Assembly: GCA_958415525.1 (NCBI GenBank)
Contig: CATYZE010000043.1
Span: forward strand, 1-11,803
Source of the DNA: an uncultured Collinsella sp.
Lineage (GTDB): Bacteria > Actinomycetota > Coriobacteriia > Coriobacteriales > Coriobacteriaceae
DNA: 11,803 bases
Direction of reading: 5' to 3'
This document shows, piece by piece, positions 1-4,463 of this stretch. Under the pieces are notes generated by a model, which was given only the letters and a program-made list of their open reading frames with translations, made no database searches and was not told the DNA's origin. Position numbers and translations under genes: made by a program. Position 1 is the first letter of the stretch; the number at the start of each line of letters is the position of its first letter.

Positions 1-124
1 GCGGCTCGCCGCCGGTCGCCTCGATGCTGCGGGCCAGCGCGCCGATGTCGCCGAAGTCCTCGCGCGGGTTCTGCCCGCTCGGGCGGATGTCGCCCAGGCG
101 AACCTGCCTCTTCTCAAACTGCAT
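1..124 (-). CDS. ParB-like N-terminal domain protein, 5' fragment
   Basis: Only the first 41 codons lie in the window; the gene runs off the left edge. The start ATG at 124 follows an AGGAGG Shine-Dalgarno that overlaps the TAG stop of the upstream gene, so the two are probably translated from one message. The peptide begins MQFEKRQVRLGDIRPSGQNP and continues with R, E, D, F and then ALARSIEATGGEP. This fits the start of the ParB/Spo0J/RepB nuclease-like domain: a strand, 'I.PS..NPR.DF', then a helix with 'LA.SI...G'. In mobile elements such domains occur in partition proteins, in ParB-like nucleases and fused to methyltransferases; the visible part cannot tell which. It is the last visible gene of the element's minus-strand run. 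The domain call is fairly secure, the role is open. Confidence 0.72.
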   Translation of the reverse strand, partial: MQFEKRQVRLGDIRPSGQNPREDFGDIGALARSIEATGGEP

Positions 125-134
125 ATCAAACCTC

Positions 135-293
135 CTAGTAGTACATCCCGCTCGGGGCGGTCCCCTCGACGGCGCCCGCGACGGCGATCAGGCCGACGAA
201 CGCCACGGCGCACACCACGCTGCGCACGCGCTCGGGAAGCGAGTCCCACCACGCGCCGAGGCGGCAGCCCGCCTCCCAGACCAGGTCGCCCAT
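135..293 (-). CDS. Small single-pass membrane protein, 52 aa
   Basis: I do not recognise this protein. Its ATG at 293 overlaps the TGA stop of the excisionase-like gene by one base (TGATG), which indicates translational coupling and fixes the start. The product starts MGDLVWEAGCRLGAWWDSLP, followed by a hydrophobic stretch at about residues 27-43 (VVCAVAFVGLIAVAGAV) that should be one transmembrane helix, and a short tail ending GMYY. Its TAG stop lies inside the Shine-Dalgarno of the ParB-like gene. The tight packing between two plausible mobile-element genes supports it being real. Function unknown; a small phage or conjugative-element membrane peptide is possible but not shown. Confidence 0.6.
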   Translation of the reverse strand: MGDLVWEAGCRLGAWWDSLPERVRSVVCAVAFVGLIAVAGAVEGTAPSGMYY

Positions 294-523
294 CACGCCA
301 CCCGCCTCGGACGGCGCGCGGGCACGCAGTCGGGCGAGGGCAGCGCCGGCACCGCGCCGCGCGCCTTGATGGCGGCGTCGATGTCCTCGCTGCTCACCAC
401 CTCGCGCGAGCTGTTGGGGTTGAGCGACGGGTAGCGCGGTATCACGCCCTGCATGACCATCGCGCGGAACGTGATGCTGTCGCAGCAGGCGTACTTCGCG
501 CCCTTGGCTATAGACATCCACAT
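293..523 (-). CDS. Excisionase-like winged-HTH DNA-binding protein, 76 aa
   Basis: The N-terminal half reads like an excisionase/MerR-type helix-turn-helix of the HTH_17 class: 'SIAKGAKYACCDSITFRAMV' at residues 4-23, then 'QGVIPRY' as the turn into the wing, and 'SSEDIDAAIKARG' at about 44-56, matching the usual end 'R...EDLDAFL..R'. Residues 57-76 are a Pro/Arg-rich tail. The ATG at 523 has a GAAAGGAG Shine-Dalgarno six bases upstream. The leader is 18 bases identical to that of the gene at 1469. Known members of this family act as recombination directionality factors (Xis) or as small transcription regulators; an excisionase for the integrase at 2605-3843 is a reasonable inference, though it is not adjacent to that gene as many xis genes are. 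Two cysteines (C13, C14) sit in the HTH. Confidence 0.62.
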   Translation of the reverse strand: MWMSIAKGAKYACCDSITFRAMVMQGVIPRYPSLNPNSSREVVSSEDIDAAIKARGAVPALPSPDCVPARRPRRVA

Positions 524-748
524 GGCCTTCTCCTTTCATCCGTTGAGCCATTCCCTTGCCGGAGGGCCGCACCAAGTGGCGCAGCCGGAGGGCGCTCCCC
601 CGCCAAAGGGAGCGGTGCCGCCGCCCCGCCAAGTCGGCGGCGGCACCATGTGGGCCGGATGTAGGGAGTCCGACCCCGTCGCGCCACGGGCCCCGTGGAA
701 TGGGGGTGTGGGGGCGAGACCCGTGGCGCGACGGGGGCGGGCCCGCCG
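524..748. repeat. Inverted-repeat-rich intercistronic region
   Basis: This 225-bp gap within the minus-strand gene run has no convincing ORF. It holds a 12-bp perfect inverted repeat (614-625 with 636-647, arm GGTGCCGCCGCC), and a 17-bp perfect inverted repeat (674-690 with 720-736, arm CCCCGTCGCGCCACGGG) around a 29-base loop. A 10-bp direct repeat GCCGGAGGGC lies at 558-567 and 584-593. Bases 684-690 can instead pair with 692-698, giving a competing hairpin. No run of T follows either structure on the minus strand, so these are not ordinary intrinsic terminators. The end next to 523 supplies the Shine-Dalgarno of the excisionase-like gene. Possible roles are an RNA processing or attenuation element, or a protein- or relaxase-binding site. 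Confidence 0.8.
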
Positions 749-898
749 TCAGTCGCGGAGCGACGCGAGCGCCCACGCCGCAATGAACGGCAGCACGGCC
801 GAGAAGCACACCCGCGCGAGGCCGTAGGCCCCCTGCGCGATGCACATCCACCCCGCGGCGTCCATCACGACGGCCGAGGCCAGCAGCGCCCGGGTCAT
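749..898 (-). CDS. Small membrane protein, 49 aa
   Basis: This gene is not recognised. The start is the ATG at 898, which overlaps the TGA of the upstream gene in the classic ATGA arrangement, so translation is very likely coupled. The product, MTRALLASAVVMDAAGWMCI and on to WALASLRD, is almost entirely hydrophobic. It has two segments at about residues 3-20 and 28-45 and could form a hairpin of two membrane helices with very short ends. A longer ORF in the same frame extends far upstream, but it only shadows the gene at 895-1170. A small phage membrane protein is one possibility; nothing in the sequence proves it. Confidence 0.55.
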   Translation of the reverse strand: MTRALLASAVVMDAAGWMCIAQGAYGLARVCFSAVLPFIAAWALASLRD

Positions 899-1170
899 CC
901 GCGACCGCGGCCGAACGGCCACTCGCCCGGCGCGGGGTCGATCTCCATGACGTCGTAGGACACCGGGTCGAGCGCCTGCCTGCGGCCGAGCTCGACAAGG
1001 CGCGCGAGGTAGGCGGGGTCGCCGGCAAGGACGTGCTCGCGGAACGCGTAGCGCGCGTCGGCCAGGAACTCGAACACCTCCGTGTGCCACTCGGCATCCT
1101 TGTCGGCCCACGTCACCATGCCGCCCATCGTCGTGATGTCGTCGGGCAGCTCGTAGCTCTTGCCTGTCAT
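895..1170 (-). CDS. Hypothetical protein, 91 aa
   Basis: No family recognised. The ATG at 1170 has a GGAGG Shine-Dalgarno seven bases upstream, preferred over a longer in-frame start at 1254 that would overlap the preceding gene and add an Arg/Gly-rich stretch. The protein is soluble and acidic in its first half: MTGKSYELPDDITTMGGMVT, then an aromatic and acidic stretch (WADKDAEWHTEVFEFLADAR) and a helical part around 'LARLVELGRR' at about residues 60-69. It ends in a Gly/Arg tail. It lies 32 bases after the preceding gene and overlaps the next by four bases, so it is part of a co-transcribed run. Function unknown; a small mobile-element accessory protein. Confidence 0.6.
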   Translation of the reverse strand: MTGKSYELPDDITTMGGMVTWADKDAEWHTEVFEFLADARYAFREHVLAGDPAYLARLVELGRRQALDPVSYDVMEIDPAPGEWPFGRGRG

Positions 1171-1202
1171 TCCTCTTCCTCCAGATCCTCCATGGGCACG
1201 CC

Positions 1203-1469
1203 CTACCATTCCTCTTCGAGAGAGGGCACGCGCACGAGCATGTCGCCGCTCCACCGGTAGCCCTTCCCCTTCACCCTGATGGTTGCATCGCTGAAGGCCG
1301 AGTAGGCCCAGCCGTGGAGCTCTCCCAGCTCGGCCGTCGAGGTCTCGACGAGGTCGATGTCGAGGTCCTCGGGAAAGAGAAACTCCGCCCGGATCCTGCG
1401 CCTGAGGCTCTCCTCCGTCTCGTAGAGGATGCCGTCCCTCTCCCTGAACGTGAACACCTGGTCGATCAT
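1203..1469 (-). CDS. Hypothetical protein, 88 aa
   Basis: No family recognised. The ATG at 1469 follows AAAGGAG with a six-base spacer, within an 18-base leader shared exactly with the excisionase-like gene (1467-1484 and 521-538). The protein has a mixed charged start (MIDQVFTFRERDGILYETEE), an acidic middle (FPEDLDIDLVETSTAEL) and a C-terminal half with aromatic and beta-type character, 'HGWAYSAFSD' and 'KGKGYRWSGDMLVRVPS', closing on EEEW. There is no signal peptide or membrane segment. It is the first gene after the XRE regulator at 1507-1734, 37 bases downstream, and probably shares its transcript. It is likely an early gene of the element, of unknown role. Confidence 0.6.
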   Translation of the reverse strand: MIDQVFTFRERDGILYETEESLRRRIRAEFLFPEDLDIDLVETSTAELGELHGWAYSAFSDATIRVKGKGYRWSGDMLVRVPSLEEEW

Positions 1470-1506
1470 GGCCTTCTCCTTTCAGCAGTTCGTTTGCGCG
1501 CCGTGG

Positions 1507-1734
1507 CTACGCGGCCTCGTCCGTGTTTCGCCCGCCCAAGCGGTCAAGGGAAACGTCAAAAAAATCAGCAAGGCGCCAGGCGATCTCAAAGGTCGGTGCC
1601 GTGCGACCGTTCTCGTAGTTGTAGATGCTCGTGGCATCCACTCCGACAGCGTCGGCGACCTCCTGTTGAGTGACGCGCTTGCGAGCACGAAGCTCACGAA
1701 GGCATGCGGACATCTCTTCCTTGCTAAACGCCAT
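1507..1734 (-). CDS. XRE-family HTH transcriptional regulator, 75 aa
   Basis: A single-domain Cro/C1-type DNA-binding protein. The helix-turn-helix is at about residues 21-42 (VTQQEVADAVGVDATSIYNY), followed by the family's usual 'ENGRTAPTFEIAWRLADFF' and the closing 'SLDRLGGR'. ATG at 1734 is chosen over the TTG at 1740 because the AAAGGAG Shine-Dalgarno is then six bases upstream rather than overlapping. It is divergent from a second XRE gene (1954-2364, +) that shares 17 of 31 residues across the end of the HTH domain (from YE.GR to LGGR). It heads the minus-strand run of early genes, so it may autoregulate and control them, in the manner of a phage Cro or an ICE repressor. Its exact role is inferred from position. 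Confidence 0.85.
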   Translation of the reverse strand: MAFSKEEMSACLRELRARKRVTQQEVADAVGVDATSIYNYENGRTAPTFEIAWRLADFFDVSLDRLGGRNTDEAA

Positions 1735-1765
1735 CGACAACTCCTTTCGTCTGTGAGACCGAGAG

Positions 1766-1821
1766 GGCTGAGGTTGAGCGCTGTCAACCTCAGCCGTAAC
1801 ATCTTCTATATAGAAGATGTT
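1766..1821. promoter_or_regulatory. Palindrome pair in the divergent regulator gap, candidate operator or leader structure
   Basis: Two adjacent perfect dyads lie between the divergent XRE genes: a 12-bp inverted repeat (1766-1777 with 1784-1795, arm GGCTGAGGTTGA) and a 24-bp perfect palindrome at 1798-1821 (half-site AACATCTTCTAT). Both lie downstream of the predicted minus-strand promoter, so in RNA they would form two successive hairpins in the 5' leader of the 1507-1734 gene. As DNA they are the size and symmetry expected of dimeric XRE binding sites. On the plus strand the palindrome is followed by six T, so it could also act as a plus-strand terminator. A 9-bp direct repeat GCCTAATTG at 1834-1842 and 1867-1875 is a second operator candidate. 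Confidence 0.6.
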
Positions 1822-1851
1822 TTTTGGCTCTCTGCCTAATTGCTGTATTCA

Positions 1852-1879
1852 ATATTACGGCTGTGCGCCTAATTGTCAA
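1852..1879 (-). promoter_or_regulatory. Predicted sigma-70 promoter for the XRE/early operon
   Basis: On the minus strand a perfect -35 TTGACA (1874-1879) is separated by 16 bases from TAATAT (1852-1857, four of six matches to the -10 consensus). Transcription would start near 1845 and give a leader of about 110 bases before the ATG at 1734, running through both dyads. One copy of the GCCTAATTG repeat (1867-1875) touches the -35 box and the other (1834-1842) lies just past the start site. Those are typical positions for repressor sites. Confidence 0.55.
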
Positions 1880-1953
1880 CAAAGATATCAGTATTTGATT
1901 GAAAACTTTGGCGCTTTGCCTTAATTTCTTAGGTAACGATGGGAGGAGGCCCA

Positions 1954-2364
1954 ATGACAGAAGACACTCTTAGGAAGCGGATCGGCAAGAACATACAGTT
2001 GCTCAGGAAGTCCGCTGGCTTCAAAAGCGCCGCAGCGTTTGCGGAACATGCTGGATTTGAAACAAGCCGCTACACGGAATACGAACAGGGGCGCCGAAGC
2101 ATGGCATTTGATGCGGCTTGGAGAATTGCTGACGCTCTCAACTGCTCGCTAGACACCCTGGGGGGAAGGGAATGGTCCCCGGTGGAAACCCAGCATAACC
2201 AGACGCCAGAGGAGGGCGAGCTGATCACCTGCTACCGGCAGAGCACCGAGAAGAGGCGCTCGAAGATCCTGGAGACGGCACGCGACCAGGCCGAGCTGTC
2301 CCAAAATCAGGCTGCAGCGCCTGAAATCGAAGGGCTGGAAACGGATCAAGTAAGAACCGCGTAG
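1954..2364 (+). CDS. XRE-family HTH transcriptional regulator, 136 aa
   Basis: A Cro/C1-type regulator with the HTH domain at about residues 6-72: 'IGKNIQLLRKSAGFKSAAAF' (10-29), 'SRYTEYEQGRRSMAFDAAWR' (38-57) and 'SLDTLGGRE' (65-73). The start at 1954 is used because GGAGG at 1942-1946 lies seven bases upstream; an in-frame ATG at 1939 would include that Shine-Dalgarno in the coding sequence. Residues 74-136 are a charged, Gln/Glu-rich tail with a probable helix (ITCYRQSTEKRRSKILETAR at 91-110). It is divergent from the related regulator at 1507-1734 and is the first gene on the integrase side. Its codons are less GC-rich than those of its neighbours. It is probably the maintenance or lysogeny-side partner of a two-regulator switch; which of the two is the repressor is not shown. 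Confidence 0.85.
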   Translation: MTEDTLRKRIGKNIQLLRKSAGFKSAAAFAEHAGFETSRYTEYEQGRRSMAFDAAWRIADALNCSLDTLGGREWSPVETQHNQTPEEGELITCYRQSTEKRRSKILETARDQAELSQNQAAAPEIEGLETDQVRTA

Positions 2365-2395
2365 GCACGGAACCGGAATCGCGGCTAGGTTTTTC

Positions 2396-2564
2396 AGGTT
2401 TTTCCGGAAAAACCTCCAGCGGGCGCAGGACACACCAAAACGCCAGTTGTTCCCTATTTTGCTGGGGTCAGCAAAATAGGCAGGCGGACCAGCTGTCAAA
2501 GATTCTTTGACAGCTCGAGACATAAAGAAACCCCGTGCGGCAATCTTGGCGGATCCGCACGGGG
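2396..2564. repeat. Cluster of four perfect inverted repeats upstream of the integrase
   Basis: The 240-bp gap between the XRE gene and the integrase has no credible ORF but carries four perfect dyads in a row. They are a 20-bp palindrome (2396-2415, half AGGTTTTTCC), a 12-bp arm pair with a 4-base loop (2453-2464/2469-2480, CCTATTTTGCTG), an 11-bp pair with a 3-base loop (2491-2501/2505-2515, AGCTGTCAAAG) and a 10-bp pair with a 14-base loop (2531-2540/2555-2564, CCCCGTGCGG). None is followed by a T tract on the plus strand; only the last has one (TTTCTTT) on the minus strand. The arms are unrelated in sequence, so this is not a repeat array but a set of separate structures. A regulatory leader for the integrase, an oriT or replication origin, or binding sites for recombination factors are all possible. 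Confidence 0.8.
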
Positions 2565-2604
2565 CATATGCCCTCCGGCAAAAAGGGAAAGGCAGGACCA
2601 TTAT

Positions 2605-3843
2605 ATGGCAACCAGTGAGAACTCAAGGTCAAAACTCGGCTCCAAGCGCGAGGTCGCGCCCGGCAAGTGGGTGATCCGTGTCCAGGCGGGCTTCCGCGCG
2701 GACGGGCACGTGCGGCGCGTGTCGCGCACCGTGTACGGCACCGAGACCGAGGCCGATATCGCCATCGCCCAGCTCGCCCACAAGCTCGGCGTGTCCCAGG
2801 CGGCGCACGCGGGCGTGACGCTCGACATGTACTACTGGGGCGTGTTCCGCGACTCCCCCAGCAACCGCGGCAAGCCGCGCTCCAAGGCGAGCCTGCGCGA
2901 GTACGACGGCCAGATGGACAACTACATCTCCCCCGTCCTGGGGAGCATCGACATCTCCGAGATAAACCACGACATGATGCGCAGCTGCATCGAGCGCTCG
3001 GGCGCGCCGGCGAAGACCAAGACCACGCTGCGCGCCGTCATGCGCCGCGCCTTCGACGATGGATGGGTGACGGTCGAGCCGTTCCGCCGGCGCGTCATCG
3101 CGCCCAAGGCCAAGCAGGCGCCCGTGGAGCCGTGGAGCATCCCCGAGGCCGCCGAGGCGCTGCGCAAGCTCGCCGCCAGCGACGACCGCGCGGACCTGGT
3201 CATGAACGCCTACCTGATATTGGGGCTCAGCGGTCTGCGCAAGGAGGAGGCGCTGGCCGTTCGCCCGTGCGACCTCAAGGTCACCACGACCTACGACTTC
3301 GCCACCGGGCAGCCGACGGTCTCGGAGTACATCGAGGTCTGCCGCGCGTACACGGACGAGGACGGCGTGAAGGAGACCAAGAACGCCCATTCCGTGCGCA
3401 CCGTGCCAGTTTTATTGGCGGGCCGCGAGCGCCTGCACCAGATCATGGACGAGCTGCGCCCGTCCATGACCGTCGAGGGCGGCACTTCGGTTACGGAGCA
3501 GGTTCGCGAGTGGAGCGGCCGGCGGATAGTGAACATGCGCGGCGATAACCTCGTGCGCGCCTGGCGGCGCATGTGCGCACGGCATGACCTGCGGTATATC
3601 CCGCCCAAGGCCCTGCGCCACACGTCCGAGACCATCATGGCGGCGACCGAGGTCGACCCGCTGAGCATCATGGACCTGCACGGTCATACGGACCTGGGGA
3701 CAGATTACCGCCATTACATCAAACCGGGTCTGGCGGAGCGCGAGAAGGCCGCCAGGCAGGTCGGCCGCGCCCTGCAGATCGTCGAGGGAGGCGGCGCGGA
3801 CGGCGGCTTTAATGGCACCGGTCTGGGTGCCGAGACGCTCTAA
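2605..3843 (+). CDS. int: Tyrosine recombinase (phage/ICE integrase), 412 aa
   Basis: Catalyses site-specific integration and excision of the element. Residues about 1-70 are an arm-binding-like N-terminal domain (GKWVIRVQAGFRADGHVRRV), 71-170 the core-binding SAM-like domain (SLREYDGQMDNYI and following helices), and 175-390 the catalytic domain. Visible catalytic residues are Arg212 in 'LSGLRKEEAL', a beta-hairpin lysine near 259 ('ETKNAHSVRTVPV'), Arg338 in 'KALRHT', His361 in 'LHGHTDLGT', and the nucleophile Tyr371 or Tyr368 in 'DYRHYIKP'. The first position of the HxxR motif is Lys335 instead of the usual His. Length is normal for the family. The gene points at the 3' end of tRNA-Lys about 160 bp away, the expected layout for a tRNA-targeted element. 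A weak AGGA precedes the ATG. Expression may be tied to the repeat cluster upstream. Confidence 0.95.
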   Translation: MATSENSRSKLGSKREVAPGKWVIRVQAGFRADGHVRRVSRTVYGTETEADIAIAQLAHKLGVSQAAHAGVTLDMYYWGVFRDSPSNRGKPRSKASLREYDGQMDNYISPVLGSIDISEINHDMMRSCIERSGAPAKTKTTLRAVMRRAFDDGWVTVEPFRRRVIAPKAKQAPVEPWSIPEAAEALRKLAASDDRADLVMNAYLILGLSGLRKEEALAVRPCDLKVTTTYDFATGQPTVSEYIEVCRAYTDEDGVKETKNAHSVRTVPVLLAGRERLHQIMDELRPSMTVEGGTSVTEQVREWSGRRIVNMRGDNLVRAWRRMCARHDLRYIPPKALRHTSETIMAATEVDPLSIMDLHGHTDLGTDYRHYIKPGLAEREKAARQVGRALQIVEGGGADGGFNGTGLGAETL

Positions 3844-3876
3844 AACTGCATTCCCTAGGTCCGCTACCTGCTAAAT

Positions 3877-3941
3877 GCATAAAACGCCCCCTGCCGCGCA
3901 TAAACGGCAGGGGGCGTAAAACGCGAACGGTAACGGACGGT
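3877..3941. other. Short direct repeats between integrase and tRNA, candidate integrase arm sites
   Basis: Three near-identical decamers occur here: GCATAAAACG (3877-3886), GCATAAACG (3898-3906) and GCGTAAAACG (3914-3923), followed by tandem ACGG units (about 3927-3940). Short repeated sites between int and the attachment core are where lambda-type integrases bind their arm sequences. The assignment is positional inference. Confidence 0.35.
3885..3916 (-). terminator. GC-rich hairpin, second minus-strand terminator
   Basis: A 12-bp perfect stem (CGCCCCCTGCCG at 3885-3896 with 3905-3916) has an 8-base loop. On the minus strand the stem is followed by TTTT (3884-3881). On the plus strand it is followed by TAAAA, which is not a terminator tail. 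It would stop transcription that leaks from the tRNA operon toward int, behind the terminator at 3961-3992. It also overlaps the candidate integrase sites. Confidence 0.5.
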
Positions 3942-3960
3942 TATGAATTGGCTTCTCGAA

Positions 3961-3992
3961 AAATAAAAAAGGTCAGCGCCGAAGCGCTGACC
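3961..3992 (-). terminator. Intrinsic terminator of the tRNA operon
   Basis: On the minus strand a 9-bp perfect stem GGTCAGCGC/GCGCTGACC encloses a UUCG tetraloop closed by C-G, followed directly by TTTTTTATTT. It lies 11 bases past the CCA end of the last tRNA-Lys gene. It is a textbook rho-independent terminator. Confidence 0.92.
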
Positions 3993-4003
3993 TGCATGTT
4001 CTT

Positions 4004-4050
4004 TGGTGGGCCGTCAGGGGGTCGAACCCTGGACCTTGGGATTAAGAGTC
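4004..4050. other. Probable attachment site at the 3' end of tRNA-Lys
   Basis: Tyrosine recombinases of this type commonly recombine within the 3' half of a tRNA gene, between the anticodon loop and the CCA end. The integrase lies next to this end and is oriented toward it. The matching copy of the repeat should lie beyond the left edge of the window, so the core cannot be defined here. The boundaries given are the usual zone, not a mapped site. Confidence 0.45.
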
Positions 4051-4079
4051 CCCTGCTCTACCAACTGAGCTAACGACCC
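4004..4079 (-). tRNA. tRNA-Lys (anticodon CTT), distal copy
   Basis: A 76-base gene including encoded CCA. The acceptor stem GGGTCGT/ACGGCCC pairs fully with one G-U; D arm GCTC/GAGC; T arm CAGGG/CCCTG with loop TTCGACC. The anticodon loop CTCTTAA places CTT at 4044-4046, decoding AAG. The anticodon stem has a G27-A43 mismatch, shared with the other copy. It is base-for-base identical to the gene at 4123-4198. Its 3' end faces the integrase, so this is the probable integration target, reconstituted by the element. Confidence 0.95.
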
Positions 4080-4084
4080 AAAGC

Positions 4085-4108
4085 TAAAGTCCGTTGTTGC
4101 GGACTTTA
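4085..4108 (-). other. Spacer hairpin between the two tRNA-Lys genes
   Basis: The 43-base spacer contains a 9-bp perfect stem (TAAAGTCCG at 4085-4093 with 4100-4108) and a 6-base loop. On the minus strand it is followed only by GCTTTGGG, too short a T tract for a strong terminator. It may be a tRNA processing signal or a weak attenuator between the copies. Confidence 0.5.
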
Positions 4109-4122
4109 GAGGAGATATCGTG

Positions 4123-4198
4123 TGGTGGGCCGTCAGGGGGTCGAACCCTGGACCTTGGGATTAAGAGTCCCCTGCTCTACCAACTGAGCTAACGACCC
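4123..4198 (-). tRNA. tRNA-Lys (anticodon CTT), proximal copy
   Basis: This 76-base gene is identical over its whole length to the copy at 4004-4079, with encoded CCA and anticodon CTT at 4163-4165. Both sides carry GATATC next to the mature ends, which could pair and extend the acceptor stem in the precursor. It is the middle gene of the His-Lys-Lys operon. Confidence 0.95.
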
Positions 4199-4220
4199 GA
4201 TATCAACACGAAGCAAGAAC

Positions 4221-4298
4221 TGGGGTGGGTAAAGGGACTCGAACCCTCGACCTACGGGACCACAACCCGTCGCTCTAGCCAACTGAGCTACACCCACC
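4221..4298 (-). tRNA. tRNA-His (anticodon GTG)
   Basis: A 78-base gene including encoded CCA. The extra 5' G (position -1, base 4298) pairs with discriminator C73 (4224), the hallmark of bacterial tRNA-His. The anticodon loop TTGTGGT puts GTG at 4261-4263. D arm GCTC/GAGC and T arm GAGGG/CCCTT are intact. It is the first gene of the minus-strand tRNA operon. Confidence 0.96.
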
Positions 4299-4324
4299 GT
4301 GTCCTGTGCGCTTCGCGCTCGACT

Positions 4325-4353
4325 ATTATTGCAAGGAACGCCACGCGATGCAA
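4325..4353 (-). promoter_or_regulatory. Predicted promoter of the His-Lys-Lys tRNA operon
   Basis: On the minus strand TTGCAT (4348-4353) and AATAAT (4325-4330, five of six to consensus) are separated by 17 bases. The start site would fall near 4318, about 20 bases before tRNA-His. A small GCGC-GAA-GCGC hairpin lies in that short leader. Confidence 0.65.
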
Positions 4354-4463
4354 GCCCCAATTTTCAAGAATTTTGAAAAGAGTTTTTCGAGACCATTTCG
4401 AGCAAATCCCATCGGTTTGATAGGAGTAAACTTGCCCCACTGCAAATGCTCGAAAGGACCGGC

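Noticed and set aside
524..748. CRISPR-like or tandem repeat array
   Set aside because: The repeats are inverted arms of unrelated sequence with no regular spacer pattern, and no cas gene is present.
508..783. 91-codon minus-strand frame across the inverted repeats
   Set aside because: Pro/Arg-rich product, no Shine-Dalgarno, overlaps the starts and ends of better-supported genes; the region is better read as structured non-coding sequence.
1167..1193. Eight-codon frame (MEDLEEEE) ending in an ATGA overlap with the 895-1170 gene
   Set aside because: The overlap is attractive, but there is no Shine-Dalgarno and the codons are just the purine-rich ribosome binding region read as protein.
1798..1825. 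Plus-strand terminator made by the 24-bp palindrome and six T's
   Set aside because: No plus-strand gene ends before it, so an operator or leader role is more likely; it is kept as a regulatory dyad.
2629..3548. Long frames on both strands within the integrase region
   Set aside because: They are alternate-frame shadows of the integrase; products are repetitive and rich in Arg, Gly, Ala or Val.
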